Positions 21,901 through 33,900 of a stretch of DNA of 47,206 bases are shown piece by piece. The position numbers and the translations under genes were made by a program. The notes beneath the pieces are model-generated. The model saw only the letters and a program-made list of their open reading frames with translations. It was not told the DNA's origin and searched no databases. Each line of letters starts with the position of its first letter. The stretch's first letter is position 1. Location: the NCBI GenBank assembly GCA_021772615.1, contig JAJFLQ010000107.1, positions 83,924 to 131,129 of the forward strand, in the 5' to 3' direction. The stretch comes from Verrucomicrobiota bacterium. Its GTDB lineage: Bacteria > Verrucomicrobiota > Lentisphaeria > JABSQK01 > JAJFLO01.

Positions 21901-24900
21901 GTCGCTATCGACCGAATCAAGCAGGCCGTCAAGGGTAACGTCGTCGCTGCGCGCGTCATCAGGATCCGTCCCCGACAGAAATTCGTAGAGGTTGTTGAGG
22001 CCGTCCCCGTCGGGATCGGCAGCCGCGTCAACCGCGGACAGGTTCAGTCCCGTAAAACGATCCTCGAACCAGTCGGGCAGCTGATCGCCATCGCTGTCGT
22101 CAACGCCAAGGAAGTCGGGACGCCCGTCCTCGTCGATATCGACCGTTGCCGGTGCAACGTCCAGGCTCAGCCAATCGGCATGGCCATCGTTGTCGGCGTC
22201 CACGACACCCGATTGTGCAGAGCTTAATGCAAAGTCAGCCGCGTCAGCATCCGGAAAGGGGTGAGCACTATCCTCGATTGACAAACCACCGTCGTCGAAA
22301 CGATACCCTGCCACCAATCCGGTTGCACCGCCGTCCACGAAGCGATCGCGGGCTCCATCTAATTCGGCTTGCGAACGTGCCGTATCCCAGATTCGGACCT
22401 CGTCGAATCGGGTCGCAGCGGGCCAGGTTCCGGCCGACTCCGCCATAACCGTAATGCCGCTATCGACAACGGGCGTTTCATCATCTTCCAATTCACGCTC
22501 GACAACGGCTGTACCGTCAATAACGATTCGCAGGACAGCATCGGCTGCATCATAGACCGCAGCGACATGGGTAAACGCACCGTCGGTTTCCAGTGCCGCC
22601 GCCGCTGCCACTGTCACCGCCCCGGTTTCGGTATCAAATTCCACTGTCGGCACACCGGCGTCGAGACGCAGGGCATACTGCGTGCCGCTGGGCGTTTCCC
22701 GGCCGAGAATGGTCCCGGTCTGAGCCTCCGTAACCGCGATCAGAGCCTCGAGTGTCCAGCTGCTACCCAGGTTGAATCGAGCGTCACGCGGCAAGACCAC
22801 GCCGCCAGACGCCGCCCCGAGGGCTGCGGGACTGAAGCTGGCATTGATTCCCGGATCCATACTGTAACGTGGATTACTGGTTGCCAATGGTACCGCGCCG
22901 CTGGCGGCATTGTCGGTGCCAAATATTTCCTCATCGTCGTACAAACCGTCGTCGTCGCTGTCGGCACGCAGCGGATGGGTCCGATTGGCCTGTTCCGCCG
23001 CATTGTTCAAGCTGTCATCGTCGAGATTCTCGCGATCGTCATTGGTACCGTTGTTGTCCGTATCGGCGTCTGTCGGGTCCGTTCCGGCAAGGAATTCCGT
23101 ATGATTGGTCAGCCCGTCGCCATCACCGTCGCCGTCGCGACCGTCGCTGCCGCTCGCACTGTCGGGATCAAGCCCGAACTGACGTTCCCAGAAATCCGGC
23201 AGGCCGTCGCCGTCGCTATCACGCTCGCCGTTCACGACCGGGGTATCGATCGGAGCGGCCACGAAGAACGCCGTATTCACGAGACGGCCGGCATTTGACC
23301 AGCCGGTCAACCAATCGTCGACCGCAGCGATCTCAAAATCCTGGGCGCCCTGCGGATCCGTTGCGCTCTCGCCGTCGTCGAAACGATAGTAACCGACCAA
23401 CCCCGACTCGTCGCCGACAAGGGTGTTGAACATGGATCCCTGAATCTCCGACACCGATCGCACCGACTGCCATATTCGGACCTCGTCGACCAAACCGGTC
23501 AGACCATCACCCACACGCACACCGTTACTGCCGCCCCGGGTGTACGGCAATGCGGCGACCACATCCGCAGCGGCCAGACTACCGTTTACGTACAGACTAA
23601 ATACCTGCGAAGTCGCATCGAAGGTGGCGGCGAGATGAGTCCATCCATTGAGGGCAAAACTGTTGCCCGTGGTCGACGGATCTGAAATCACGTGCTCGTT
23701 GCCAAGAACGTCATGAAACCGCGCGAACGGACGTGACGATGCGATACCCAACTCATAATTGACGTTCGCGGAAACGTTGCTGCGGCCGATAATCACGCTG
23801 TCCTCGGTGCGGGTCGACAATACCCATGCCTCAATGGTGAAGGCCTCCAGTGCAAACCGGCTTTGATTCGGTAGCTCAACAAAACCGTTCAGTTCCGGTT
23901 GGCTCTGATTCGACGTCAGCTGAACCACACGATCGCTCAACGGACTGAGCGCATCTGCCGGGTCCGTCCCACCCTGTATCTCAGCAGCGTCATCAACCGA
24001 GTCATCATCGGTGTCGGCGAGTAACGGATGGGTACCATGCAGCTGTTCCTTGATGTTCGTCACCCCGTCACCACCGCCATTCTCGAGATCCTCATCGGCG
24101 TCACCGGCCGCGTCACCATCGGTATTTATGTTCCGCGGGTTCAGGCCGCTCAAGAACTCGTAGAAATCATTCAGACCATCTCCATCCGTGTCCGTGAACC
24201 CGGCAACGTCGCCGATGCCGGCGACGCCGGTTTCGATCGCGTAGTTGCGGTCCTCGACCGCCAGGGCTCCATCGTCGGTAAAGCCGAACGACACCGCTTC
24301 CCAGACATCCGCCAGACCGTCCGCATCACGGTCGTCACTCAGATAGGCGGCAGCAGCCGGTACCTGGAGGGTCTCGAACGTGGCGCCGCTTACGAGCTGC
24401 AACACACTCTGATGGCGTCCGGCATCGATGATCGACAAGCGCGATGACGGCAACATGTTCTCGGCGCCTTGCGGCGTGCGATGTGCTTTCGTGCCGTCGA
24501 ACTGGCCGTCGTCGAATATATAGTAGGCCAACAGGTCCGAACTCGAAAGCTCCTCAACGGTCAATGACAGGTGGCGATTTACGGTAATTTCGGCTGCGGT
24601 CCTCACATCCTGCCAGATCCGTACTTCGTCAATCATACCGGTCACGGCCGCTACGGCTAGACCATCGCCACCGACCTGTAACTGCCCGGCCGCGTTGGCC
24701 ATGGCGCCGCCTGCCGGAAAACGCTCGACCGCATCAATGCCGCCCGCGGTGAAAATATAGAATGTCACCTCGCGCGGAGATCCGCTGGTATCGGCGGTAA
24801 CGGCGATATTCGTCCAGAGGCCACCAGGAATCAGCGTGTCCGAACGCACGACAACAAACTGCCCGTTAAACGTCTGGTAACGGAACACCGCTTGCCCGTC

Positions 24901-27900
24901 GACCAGACGAAGGTCATAGTCGACGTTGCTGTTTGCCCCGCGAATCTTACGGAGTAACGAACCGTTCGCCAAATCCACATCGGGCTGGACCCAGAGCTGC
25001 AACGACACCTTATTGGTACTCACCGCCGGGCCGACTTCGGCTTCAGCGCGGGACGTCGTCGCGCCCAGACGCAACACCCGTTGCACGATTGGCGACCGAC
25101 TGTCGGCTGGGTCACTGCCGGCTTCAACCTCGTCGCCGTCTTCCAGACCGTCGTCATCCGTGTCTGCATCACCCGGGTTGCTTCCGAAGGTCTGTTCGTC
25201 GAAATTGGCAAGATTGTCCTGATCCGGGTCGCCTGTGAGGTGATCCGGACTCGCGATATCCGGATCGGTTCCGGCCAGAAATTCGTAGAGATTATTCAGC
25301 CCGTCTCCATCCAGGTCGGTAACGGCATCCGACGGATCGTTCGGATCGAGGCCAAAAATGTTCTCAAAGAAATCCGGAATACCGTCGCCGTCGGTGTCGT
25401 CCTGATCTGTCACCCCGAGCTTCCCGATACGTTTACCCAGTCCGCCGGGCACAGTGGTCGCCGCGAGGCCTGCGGCATCGCGTATGGCGTCCTGCCCGGG
25501 GAACACGTCAATCGAACCATTCTCTGTCCAGTTATGCGATCGCGTGATTCGCGTGAACAGTATTTGAATAGCGTTGCCATTGACTGTAAATGAGACATCG
25601 GCTTCATCAAGCCCCTGGACCAGGGCCGTCCCGTTTGGCGCAACCTGAAAGTCGGTTTTGCCCAGATTATCTTCGATCACGACAATCGGCTCGCTGAAGG
25701 TCACGGTGATCGTGGAATTCAGCCGTATGTCGGCACCGTCCAGCGGCAGATCCGATACGGCACTGATAATAACGGGCTGCACGGCGTCGACAGTTGCCGG
25801 CGCCTGAAGATTGTTCTCCAGTCTGCCGTCGAAGATACTCTCAATACGGTCGCCGTCCGACGCCGACACCGACAGACGCGGGGTCGCCCCGGAATTGGAC
25901 ACGGATTTCTCATCAAAGGTAAACACCAGAATCTCATCGTCGGCACCCGGATCCTCTGGGTGATTTAGATCAATCTGCAAATTGGTGAAGTCACCGCTGA
26001 TCGACCAGCCGATTTCCGCGGCATTGACCAGGCCACCAACCGCATTGAGGCTGCTATCTCGAATCGGCCGTTCAAATACCACTTTCAGGCCATCAATCAC
26101 CCCGTTACCGTTGACGTCACGATCGAGTGTGGACACCGACTGAATGAAGAAGTCGCTCTCCAGTGATTTCGTTTCGCGGGCAACGGCCATGTTCTCAAGC
26201 GGATTGCCGGCAACGTCGCGAATGACATTCTCGTCGGCGTTGGTGTTATCATGGCGATAGAAAACCGGCGCCACAACCTCCTCGGCATCGTCCAATACAA
26301 TCGTCAGGCGCGTATCAGTCAGCGTAACCTGGTCCGGCATGAACGTAATAGTGTCCCCCTGAGCATCGACCAGCACCCAGTCGTTGGGATCGATAGCGTC
26401 CTCACGAATTCGGATGCGTTCACTGAAATCAAAGATCAACCGGTCGACAAAGCCGTCGTTGGTATTGTCCTGGATGTCGCCGTCGATGATCTCCGGCTGT
26501 TTGGTATCGATCGTAATTGTCTGGGTCGCCAGGAAACGGCCGCTCGCACCGGAACTGAAGACCAGGTCACGAGGATCGATTCGCACCAGGAACCGATCGG
26601 GCGTCGCCACATCGTCGCCTTCAAGTGAATCGTCAACCGGCTCAGAGTTGTTCGCCGTCTCGCTGGGCTGAACGGCCAGGAAGAAATCATACCGGCCGTC
26701 AACAACCGATTCGTTGATCCGCGCATTGTGTATGTTCGCAGGCGAGGTGTCGAGGATCAGTGTAACGCGGTATGGGTTTGCCGTTGATCCGGTACCGGCA
26801 AATGACGGAATGGCCGCCAGCGGCACGGACGTGTCCACGGCGGGATCAAACAGGCCGTTATCGTCTGCGTCGCGGAACAGGATCACACCATTATTGACCC
26901 CGACCAGCTCGTCCATACGCCGCAAGTCCGTAAAGGCATTGAAGGTATCAATGTTGACGAAACGGACCGTAATCCGGGTGAGAAACGCATTGGCATCGGC
27001 GTCGGCAAGGTCGAGTCCGGCAACCGCACGAATACCAGCCTCGGGGCTGTTGAATGGAACCGGGCGACTGGCCACATCGTCATCGAAGTTGGTGATAACG
27101 CCGTCGTTGTTGTTGGTTATCAGAACCGATGCCGTCTGCGAGCCGCTCCCGGCCAACCCTGACGCCATCGCTGTTGCATCCACCCCGACACTAATCTCGC
27201 CGGAATCGCCGGCCAGCACGAAACGACCGCCACCGGCCACATCGACAGCGTCGCCGTCGTCCCATGACAGGCCAAACGACCCGGCCCCGGTGTCGAAATC
27301 CAGTATCAGATCATGGTACCCTGAAGGCGCGCCCTCGGAGACAGCATTGATCACGATTCCGGGGAGATGATCGGACAGCGACGGATCCGAACTGACCGGT
27401 TGGGTATGCGTGGTCAGCGTTTGAATGATGGTCGCGATAGATGCCCGCAGGACCTCGGTCTCAACAGTGTCATTGGCTACACTGAACCCAGTGCTGTAGA
27501 AGAGGTCGTCATCTGCGATCCGTACCAGAAAATCATCGCCGAAAGAGATATTTTCCGAGGTGCGGATGGCAATGAAAAGGTCGTTCAGTCCACCGTCGGG
27601 CGCGGTCGGAACCGACACCGGGTCGAACGACAACGTGTATTGATAGTCGTCGTTACCGTCGCCGTCGATGTCGAAAATATCGAGTTCGAAACCATAGTCG
27701 ATCCGACCACCGGTAATGTCGCTCACATCGAATATTCCGTCGGCGTTGACATCGCGGTACAGAAGTATGCCGCTACGCTCTTCGAATCCTTCAATGTTGA
27801 GTGGCGCAAGATCAATCCGAGGGTCGAAATCCTCATCATTCACGTTGCGGAATGAAAATATGATCTGCTCAAGGAATTGCGACTCACCATTGCCGGCCCA

Positions 27901-30900
27901 GTGATCAATTCCAACCACTGGTACGGGAAGGACGTCAGTAGGACGTTCACCTGGAAGCGTGACGTCAATGACCTGACCAAAGGATGTGAGATCGTTATAG
28001 ACCGTGTTGGTGATGACATCGCCGGTGACTACATTCGTCTCCGCATCCGGGCTGAAACTTACATCACTGATATACAGTCCGTCCGTTGCCGAGGCGTCGA
28101 TAAACGCTTCCGTACGTTCATTAAAGGACACGGACACGGAAAACTGATCACCGAAGCTCAAATCATTTGATGTCTTGACGACCACGAAGAAGTCATTGCC
28201 CACATCAGGAGCCGCCTGAGAATTCGGGGCTGCCGCCTGGAGCAAATCGATATTGGGCTTCAGGATCGCACTGACGCCACTGCCAATGGCATCAGTAAAG
28301 GTTGGTATCCGGCTCAGGGGAACAAATTCATCAATGATCTCGCCGTCGAACACGCCGTTGCCGTTGCGGTCGCGAAACAGCGCAATGCCACTTTCAGGAC
28401 TGTTCGATAGTGGCTGCAAATGTGTGCTGGCTGTGAACCCGTCGAGTTCGCTGATGTTGACAGCGATCTCAAACACCTGCGTCTGGTTGATAAACAGGTC
28501 CTCATCGACATCGATAGTCGGTAATGCCTCGCCGGTCCGTCGCACGACGACAAAGCGCTGATCAATCCGCACAAGGGTATCAGCCGCATCGAGTTCACCT
28601 GCAACGCCGCCGTTGTCGATCCACACGTCGTCGGCTCCGGAAAAGACCGCGTCGCCGTCATTATCTCCAAACACGGCGCCGAGAAGCTGCGAACTCGCCG
28701 CCTGCCCTTCGCCGGGCAAGCCGCTGACCAAGACGTCTACGGCGCTATTGTAGTCTGATGATTCGTCGCCGTTGATCCAGACATCATCACCTGCCGTAAA
28801 TGTGCCGCTGCCGTCGTGGTCCGCAATGAACACACTGAATAACCGATCCGTCTGCAGTCGTCCGAACGCCGGCTGGAACTCGAGCAAGCGGATGTCGCCC
28901 ACGGCCAACGCGCCAACGTCAAGCCGTCTGCGCTCCTGCGGCGCGTCTGCAAGGATACTGTTCCAGGCAATGGTGTCCGTGACGCTGTTAAAGCTAAACT
29001 GATGCGTACCGTGTATCACCTGTCCTGAGACCGCCATGATCTCAAGACCTGTAATGTTGCCGAATGGCGTGATGCTGCGACCGTCGGAATCGAAGACTGT
29101 CAGCACATCCATATCTCCGGCAGTGTTATCTAAAACACCAGCTTCGACCTGAACGGTGAGATATCGGTCCGAATCGGGATTGATGACGTGAACTCCGGGG
29201 CGCAGCAGGCGTCGGACTGTACCAGTCGCAACGTCTCCGGAAAAGCCGCCGGCGTCGATCGCAAAGCTGCGGTCGGAGAGAACGGCGTGCACGGCATAAT
29301 CTCCATCATAACCGCCAACGCCCACCAACTGAACAACATCGTTCGCCGCAAGGAAGTGCGATATCCGGGTTTCAATGACAACGTATCCGGCTCCAAGGCT
29401 CGCGCCGTTCCTGGCGCCAATCACATCAATCACCTCAATCGATGTCAGATTCAGCTCGGCGCCGCCTGCCCACTGGATTTTCAGCGGATCTACCGAGGTA
29501 ATTTCGAGTACACCGACACTGCCGACCGGGTTGCCCGAACCGATGCCGTGAACCCGAACCCCGGCCACGTCAATCGGCTGGGTGATGTCGCGGTCGGTAT
29601 CCCGTGATACGGTAATGATCGCGGTAACTCCGGTTATCGCCAGTTCGGAACTGTCAACGGTGACGACCACGAAATCGCCCGCACCACTACTCAAGACATA
29701 GCGACCATCGGCGCTTACATCCTGAAACGCACCACCATTCCAGCGCAGTGCCGGAGTTGCAGGATCAAGTTCCAATTCAAAATCATTCGCCGCCAGGTTT
29801 TTGGATACCGCCTCAACCACGACTGCATGAAAACGGTTTCCAGGCTGTATGTCAAGCTCCTGCGGAGCCGACGGTGAGAATCCGCGGCCTGCATCGTGAA
29901 GATCGATACCTACAAGCGCAACACCGTCGCTGCTCGCCGTAATCATCTGTCCCGGAAACGTCAGATCATTGTTCTCTATCGGAACGCCGCCCCGAAGCTG
30001 ATAGCTGCGCGCCCCTTCTTCCGATGGAGAGAACGTATTGAAGAAACCAAATGTATTGCCGACAACGGGGATATCCGTGCCTGCGTCAAATACACCCTCG
30101 GCGCCCCCATTGTCGTACCACACGATTTCATGGATGGTTGAAAATGTGCCGCCACTGTTATGCTCAAGATAAAGATTCTCGGTTAGTTCAAACGTACCGC
30201 CGGCATCGGCGTCATGGAACGCAACGTGATCATCAATGGCAAACAATCGGATCTCCGTGCCGGAGTTGGCAACAAGCGAATTACGGCCTGTGTGCAACAA
30301 CCGGTCGCCGGCGGTGATAGTTAACACGCCGTCATTATCGCTGTCGAAAATCACATCATCCGCCGGACTAAACGTTTCACTGTAGTCGCGGTCAATATAG
30401 CGCAGTCGGCTGTCGGTGTCGGCGCCTGTCAGAAGATCCCCGGCAGTCGGTCCTGAGCCGCCGCCGTCATGGAGCAGCGCGTCGGGGCCAACGGTGAACT
30501 GGCCGTCACCATCGTCATCCTTGAAATACATCGCCAACTCGAAACCTGAGGGAGTCTGGCGGGATGCGGAAATGCGAATGTCGTCGAAATGAATCGGCAC
30601 ACCGCCGTCGTAGGCGAAATTCACGGCCAGCGGATTCGTGATTTGACCGTCAACGTCAACGACGACAGTGCTGTCGAGCAAGGTTTCACTGATGTTCCAG
30701 CGACCATCTCCGTTGCGCTCCGGATCGTCTACAGTGACGTCAAGCTTCTGGCCGCGGACCCCATCGCGACTGGTCCATCCAGTCATATTATCGTTGGTCG
30801 TGGCGCCGGCGGTGAAGTCCATGCCGTCGTCGGCGATCTCAACAACAAAGGCGTCCGACAAATTAAACTTGCTGGTGGTTTGGATCCGAATTTCGTACTC

Positions 30901-33900
30901 CGACGCATTATTTGCCGATCCGGTTGTGTTCCCAGCGTCTGCAACCGCCAGGTCGTTCGCCGGCATCGGCAGCGGCGCCACGGGACGCAGCCGCACCTCG
31001 CGGTACAGCTGTCCGCGTTCATCGACCCGCCATCCGGACCATTCAAAAAATTCGGTGCTGACATTTACAATTCGATCATTCGCTAAATCCCAGAGAATTA
31101 CGCCACTGGTAATGTCATCCGCGAGCGGTTTCAGGTCCACCGTGGGATCGAACTGACCGTAACTGGTATCAACAAAACGCACTCTGATCTCATTGAGATT
31201 CTCATTTACCCCGGTTCCGTCCGCAACGTCGATCGCAAGCACGCTGCGCTGCTGGCGCAATGCAGTCGTTTCTTCGACCGTACTGCCGGAAACGATCCGT
31301 GACGTGCCGCTCAAGGGTTCGACGGGATGAACCTTCGCGAATGCGAAGACATTACCGCTCAGATATGCAGTACGCGGATTGTGCTGCGGACCCGGCGGCT
31401 GGAAATTCAGATCAAACTGCCCCGACCCAAAATCAATGTTGGACAGTTCGACTCCATGAATTTCTCCAACCAGGGAGTCGCCGTGACGCGCGTTATTGAC
31501 TTGAACAGTAAGGAAATTCACGGCACGCGATCTAAACTGCGAGACGTTCGCCGGAAGATTCTGGCGTACACCTGCCGCCGACGCGATCACGGCGTCACGG
31601 CTATTCGGAATACTTCCCTCGTGAACAGCCCAAATCACATCGCCCGCGTCGTAGCCGGCCTGATTCTGGGTTGTAAAATCGACTTCGTCGAAACGCACAT
31701 TAGATTCGGCCGCTGTAGCGTCGGTCGAATCGATTTCAAACATGGCAAGCGGGTCAAAGCCGATGACGCGATAGCGATTGTCCGGGATAGAGACCTGCAC
31801 GGTGTTGCCGCTTTCTTCCGGCGAGAAATTCCCCAGCACGTCAGCCCGGACACCGGAGGAAAAGTCATAGGACGCGCCACTAGTAAGATGTCGGGAAACA
31901 CTGGCGTTATAGGCAACGTGCGTACCAGTCAGCAACGGCTCACTCCAGTAGACGTCCATCAGTCCCGTTCCCGACCAGTCGACAACCGCAACGGGCACGG
32001 GCCCGGCGCCGTCCTGCGGTACCGCTGAGAACGAAAAGGCCGCATTGCCGGCCTTGTCCCGAATCCTGCCTTCATTGTTGGAGTACGAAACTCTCACAAT
32101 ATCTCCGTCGGTATCGATGTCGTTTTGTTCGCCGAATGTGATTATCACGCGATTACCCTCAATCTCACCAGAGGTTATTCCAACTTCCGAACCGTTGACA
32201 AAAACGCGCCAATCATTATCCGAAAAGATCGCGGGCGCCAACGTGTCTATTTCGTTCGGATTTGTCGGCTCGGCATCTTCATCGTCTTCCAACTGCTCAT
32301 CGAACACGATTTCAGCTCGATCAACGCGGCCATTGCCAAATACAAATGACGTTGAGTTGTTGAAATCGAGATACACCGACTCAGCTGCGTTAGGTATCGG
32401 AGCGATACCGTCGAGTATGATTTCTTTTTGGTCCGAAAGCGTAACAATATTGCTGAGATCCAGAGCGTCCTGACCATCGATCAGAATGGTCGGTACTTCA
32501 TTGCCGGCCTGATCACGTATGGTCGCTCCATTCAGAAACAGGCTGCCAAACTCAAGTGTGTCCGGCAGCGTATTCTCTCCCGTCTTAACCACATAAACCA
32601 TCACGATCGTTCTGGATGCCTCCGCCTCGGCTGCCTCTCGGAGTGCCTGGGCGGTTGGGTCATTGTCGGGACCTTCGACTGCATTCACGGCGGCGGTGAT
32701 GAATGCATTCGTCGCCTCGGCATCAAAAAACGCCGTGCCCCCGCTGGAAAGCGTTAACTTCGGCAGCCCTTCGACAGTAACCGATTTACTGAAGCGCACC
32801 TTAAAAACAATCTCGGTACTCCTGCCGTACGTTCCGCTTGGCAGATCGGTTTTCATGCTGAGAAGGCTGAGCGGAATGGTATCGATAATGATATCGCGCA
32901 AGTCAGAGATCGACCCCGACGCGCCCGGCGGGAGCGGCAATTCACGGCTTGCCAAATTGCCGGACACATCGCTGATAATGCCGTCATCACTCAAGGCAAA
33001 GGTAGAAGCGACGTCCAGATCGAGCGCGAAATCACCGACACCGACCGTGTAACGAAAGTTGAACACGTTACTGCTTATTTTTCCGGTGAAGATCGCCTCG
33101 CCGCCGCTGTTCAAGGCGATCGCAGGCGTACCCCCGCTGAAGTCGAAGATGGTCTCTTCGGTGAACTCGACCTCGATATCAATAATCTCTCCAACCGAAT
33201 ACGTACCATCCAACTTGCTCGTGCGCACAGCTTGCACCACTGGACTGGCGCCATCAGTCGTTTCAATCTCATCGAATGGCTGTTCATTGCCGGAAAGGTC
33301 CCTGGTCGGCGGGACGGGTATCACCGGGATCGGATTTCCGTTTCCATCCTGCGTGGGTTCCGGAAAGAATTGTTCGTAGGTAACGAATGGGGTTGCACTT
33401 GTATCGGGAACGAACTTTTCGGTCAGGGTTAGAAACACCTTCGTGGTGTCAGACAACCCGCGTCTTACCGAAACCACGGTGTAGGCCACGCCGGCCTCGG
33501 TCTTTACGGTGTAGTTTAGTTCTTCCAGATTATTAGCAATTGGCTCCGAGTACTGAATTTCAATCTGGTTTATCTGCCCGTCCCGATCGGTGTCAGCGGT
33601 CCTGGCACTCAACATGACAGGTGGAATATCGTCGGCAAATGTTCCGGATGTGTTGGATTTGTCCAGGAGATTACCGGCAAGGTCGGCGATATCCGCGAGC
33701 AGATCATTTGGTGCGTATACAAACGACGGCCGCCCCGTCGTCCCGGTCATGTCGTCCAATGTCAACGTCAGGGTAAGACCGCTGAGGGTCGCGCCCGTCA
33801 GGGCGTCAGTCAGGCTGATTCCGGTCGCATCCGTGATCTGCCATTCATCAGAAAAGCCGGTTACCGCCGAGGCCGGATCCAGCTGCTCGGAAAAAGTGAA

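Larger units (their letters stand above)
12216..25430 (-). repeat. C-terminal arm: nine LamG-like modules (7-15) alternating with calcium repeats
   Basis: LamG-like (concanavalin A-type jelly-roll) modules, each with a start like RVLDLDG, a core [23 protein letters not shown] and a final YYRFDDG, lie at about: 7, 24490-25085; 8, 23355-23938; 9, 22270-22855; 10, 21190-21733 (ending after an insert at about 20330); 11, 19250-19862; 12, 18195-18798; 13, 17085-17665 (ending after an insert at about 15735); 14, 14645-15278; 15, 13260-13900. Between modules are thrombospondin type 3-like blocks ending in YEFLAGTDP. Such domains usually bind glycans or proteins. Boundaries are estimated by eye. Confidence 0.8.
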
